In this document: positions 62,034 to 64,000 of the stretch, piece by piece
Layout: each line of letters begins with the position of its first letter
Numbering within the stretch: the first letter of the stretch is position 1
Assembly (NCBI RefSeq): GCF_035594125.1
Contig: NC_087161.1
Span: 8,669,501-8,733,500 of the forward strand
Reading direction: 5' to 3'
Length of the DNA: 64,000 nucleotides
Source of the DNA: Scylla paramamosain
Lineage: Eukaryota > Arthropoda > Malacostraca > Decapoda > Portunidae
Made by a program: the position numbers and the translations under genes
Notes under the pieces: generated by a model
Seen by the model: the letters and a program-made list of their open reading frames with translations, nothing else
Told to the model about the DNA's origin: nothing
The model's database searches: none

Positions 62034-62034
62034 T
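61809..62034. repeat. (TTA)n followed by (AGT)n
   Basis: TTA repeats to 61880, then AGT/AGC repeats to 62034. Confidence 0.95.
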
Positions 62035-62273
62035 TCTATGTAACATTAATTGTCATCACTCTTTAAAGCGAGTAGTCGAGCCAAGCCACACTTTAGCACA
62101 CGCTCATAAGACATATTCTCTCACATTTTATCCTCAAGGCCTCGAAGTTGAGCTAGTTAAGACGTTCGGAGTTAAACAGAAGATAGGCAGCACTGTGTCT
62201 CGCACTGAGAAGCACACCTGCGCCTTACAACAAATATATCTGTGAAAGAGGTGCTTCAACCACCATTATGAAA

Positions 62274-62468
62274 TTACTCGTCTGTTTCATTCTTCTCAAT
62301 CAGAAATTTGCCATCGAAGCCAGGAATGAAGTGCAGCCCGGTGACATTCCAGGCGTTCCTACTCTCCGCCTTATTGCTATAGTCCTCAGCTGACGGATCC
62401 CAAAGTGCTGGGCGTTTTTCTACGCCACATATTATGTGTTCTCTGTTCACTTTCCCACTATCTTCCAT
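62274..62468 (-). pseudogene. MADF-domain fragment
   Basis: The 64-codon minus frame includes EKRPALWDPSAEDYSNKAES and RNAWNVTG, the first half of a MADF (Adf-1-type Myb/SANT) DNA-binding domain: RPxLWD and the spaced Trp are diagnostic. The domain normally runs about 80 residues; here only about 36 match. It could be an exon of a host regulator or the accessory gene of a PIF/Harbinger element; the DNA-transposon-like ends nearby favour the latter. Confidence 0.5.
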
Positions 62469-62499
62469 AAACTCTTTCCCCCCTCCATCTCAGACGTCA

Positions 62500-62705
62500 G
62501 GTCCTCTCAAAATCTGGCTCAACATTGAAAAGTGATGAACCCTGGACGACAGTGGCGTCACTTGATGGTTCCGTGTGAAAGCTCAGCCTACAGTGAATGA
62601 CCGCCACTTCATTGATTGTTATAGCGCTCCACCGCTGGCAGAGGTTACTCGTCCGCGTCACCGCGGTGGCCTCGTATGAAAGGCTCCATTGCAAATTATG
62701 GGAGA
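62500..62705. other. Possible DNA-transposon termini
   Basis: CCGTGTGAAAGCTCAGCCTA (62564-62583) resembles the ends GTGTGAAAGAGGCCTA at 46023 and GTGTGACACCGGCCTA at 43823; a related CGTATGAAAGGCTCC lies at 62673. No matching inverted partner was fixed. Confidence 0.3.
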
Positions 62706-62819
62706 TAACAGGTGGCGACCACCGGTATCCTTGCCTGAATAGCTAGCTAGCTGTACTCATCTCTTGGAACATAAAACTGAGGAACCACTTCCCGACATGT
62801 GTCCTGTGTGCATACCAGC

Positions 62820-63330
62820 CTATCGATTGTCCCATTGTTAACGTGAAGTGGCCAGTTGCAAGGTTCAGGAAAAAGACAAAAGAATTAAAGAGCTATCCAC
62901 TTCCATGGAACAACCCCCTTTTCCTTGTCTCCCAAAAAGATGGTGATCTTAAGGCTTTTGTCGATTTCCGACGCTTCAATCAGTGCAACCTCCTCTCGGA
63001 GTTATTCCTTTCTTATACTAAAGGATTTGCTACAATCGCTGGCCAAACATACTCGGTGTTTTCCTCATTCAAGTTTTTCATCTCTCAAGTCGCGTACGCC
63101 TTTGGTACCCTTGCCGGGCATCTCCATCATCTTTGTCTTCAGAAGAATCTGAAGAACTCTCGGGTCAGCTTCGTATACACGAATCTTCCGTGGTTTGTTG
63201 TGTAACGGCGTTTTTGTTTACTTAGATGATATTGTTGTCATCTCAAGAAACATGGAGATTTTTGTGGATTCCATGACATTTTCTCTTGTCTGTTCCATGC
63301 GCTATTAAAGTGTTATTTTCTCAAAGTGTC
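62820..63330 (+). pseudogene. Gypsy-type reverse transcriptase fragment
   Basis: The open part (62843-63205) reads PLPWNNPLFLVSQKDGDLKA and FVDFRRFNQCN, the S/P-W-x-x-P...V-x-K-K-D-G and V-D-F/Y-R-x-L-N blocks of LTR-element RT. After a frameshift and stop near 63204, YLDDIVVISRNME gives the catalytic Y-x-D-D box and LLKCYFLK-like residues follow to about 63320. RNase H and integrase are not visible. Unrelated in position to the gag remnant at 4360-6550. Confidence 0.7.
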
Positions 63331-63474
63331 ACGTTGCTGGTTCATGTAATCGATGGAAATGTCTTGTACACTTCAGATGACAAAAGACCGGGAGTTAAAA
63401 ACTTCCCTTACCGTACATATCACTGAACTTTTTGCCTCGTCTTATTTATTTATTTTATTTATTCACTCATTTAT

Positions 63475-64000
63475 TCATTTTATTTAAGGGGTTTACTAGC
63501 CAAGGAAAACAAGAAAAGAGGGGAAAAATCCCACTTAGGTGTCAATCCCAAGAGATGTCAAGAGAACCATCGAAAATTGAAGGATAAGTGTCTTGAAGCT
63601 TTCCTCTTGAAAGAGTTCAAGTCATAGGAAGGAGGAAATACAGAAACAGGCAGGGAGTATTTGAGTTGTCTTGAAACCTTCCTCTTAAAAGACTTAAAGT
63701 CATAGGAAGGAGGAAATACAGAAGCAGACAGGGAGTACCAGAGTTTACCAGAGAAAGGTATGAATGATTGAGAATGATTGAGAGTACTGGTTAACTCTTG
63801 CATTAAAGAGGTGGACAGAATAGGGGTGACAGAAAGAAGAAAGTCTCGTGCAGCGATGCCGCGGGAGGAGGAGAGCACGCAGTTAGCAAGATCAGAAGAT
63901 GTTTAGTTAGTGTGAAAATAGCGGTAGAAGATAACAAGAGATGAAACATTGCGGCGAAGGAGAAAGGCCGAAGACAGTCAGTTAGAGGAGAGGAGTTGAT
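63475..64000 (-). mobile_element. F1 retrotransposon, 3' part, runs off the window (copy 16)
   Basis: The minus frame at 63558-63878 reads SSSRGIAARDFLLSVTPILS and [21 protein letters not shown]1 C-terminal blocks. The segment coding the last 25 residues is duplicated in tandem (TCTTGAA at 63591 and 63669, period 78). The copy continues past the window edge. Confidence 0.85.

Overview
This is a eukaryotic, non-coding, repeat-dominated stretch. I find no host gene I can defend and no bacterial-type gene. The extreme density of long (TA)n, (TC)n, (TTA)n and (GT)n microsatellites, the CR1 elements that carry an esterase ORF1, the PIF/Harbinger, piggyBac and Gypsy remnants, and the TCAGTC initiator at CR1 5' ends all point to an arthropod. 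A decapod crustacean (crab-like) is my best guess. The species is not shown by the sequence.

The dominant family, called F1 here, is a non-LTR retrotransposon of the Jockey/CR1 group with one endonuclease plus reverse transcriptase ORF and an A-rich tail. At least 16 copies are visible. The best are at 38455-41270 (an 815-codon open frame) and 51470-54690 (5' UTR, endonuclease and RT). Many copies are in opposite orientation to a neighbour, which makes long inverted repeats (13093-16919, 37690-43080). A second family is a true CR1 with two ORFs; its complete copy is at 22599-26887.

Layout: 1-2200 is an old Jockey-like RT fragment on the minus strand between (TA)n arrays. 4140-6550 holds an F1 5' end and a Gypsy-type gag/protease remnant that runs into its 3' LTR with no pol. 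7536-8262 is a candidate LTR with a threefold 69-bp repeat in U3. 8485-12056 holds minus-strand F1 pieces. 12894-16919 is an F1 copy interrupted by an antisense F1 and by a short CR1. 19514-27595 is a three-level nest: F1, then CR1-A, then CR1-B and a solo LTR, with target-site duplications visible at each step. 28090-32230 is a piggyBac transposase pseudogene split by F1. 32690-34360 is an F1 copy split by a DNA transposon with AT flanks. 36205-43080 holds four F1 copies. 43233-46790 is a broken gene of a multicopy arthropod family (Cc8L18.2-like, recognised from memory) interrupted by a 1.46-kb LTR element without coding capacity and by a DNA element with 49-bp perfect terminal inverted repeats full of palindromes. 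49441-51422 is a 20-bp minisatellite. 51470-55110 is F1 again. 56951-59366 is a PIF/Harbinger element with matching terminal repeats. 59409-60073 is a fold-back element. 62274-63330 holds a MADF-domain scrap and a Gypsy-type RT scrap. The window ends inside another F1 copy.

The genes do not form a pathway. What the window shows is the history of a mobile-element landscape: who inserted into whom can be read from interrupted frames that rejoin exactly and from short duplicated targets. The least ordinary structures are the palindrome-rich inverted-repeat element (45327-46036), the small LTR element (43671-45128), the three-level nest, and the long F1 and CR1 inverted repeats that could give double-stranded RNA.
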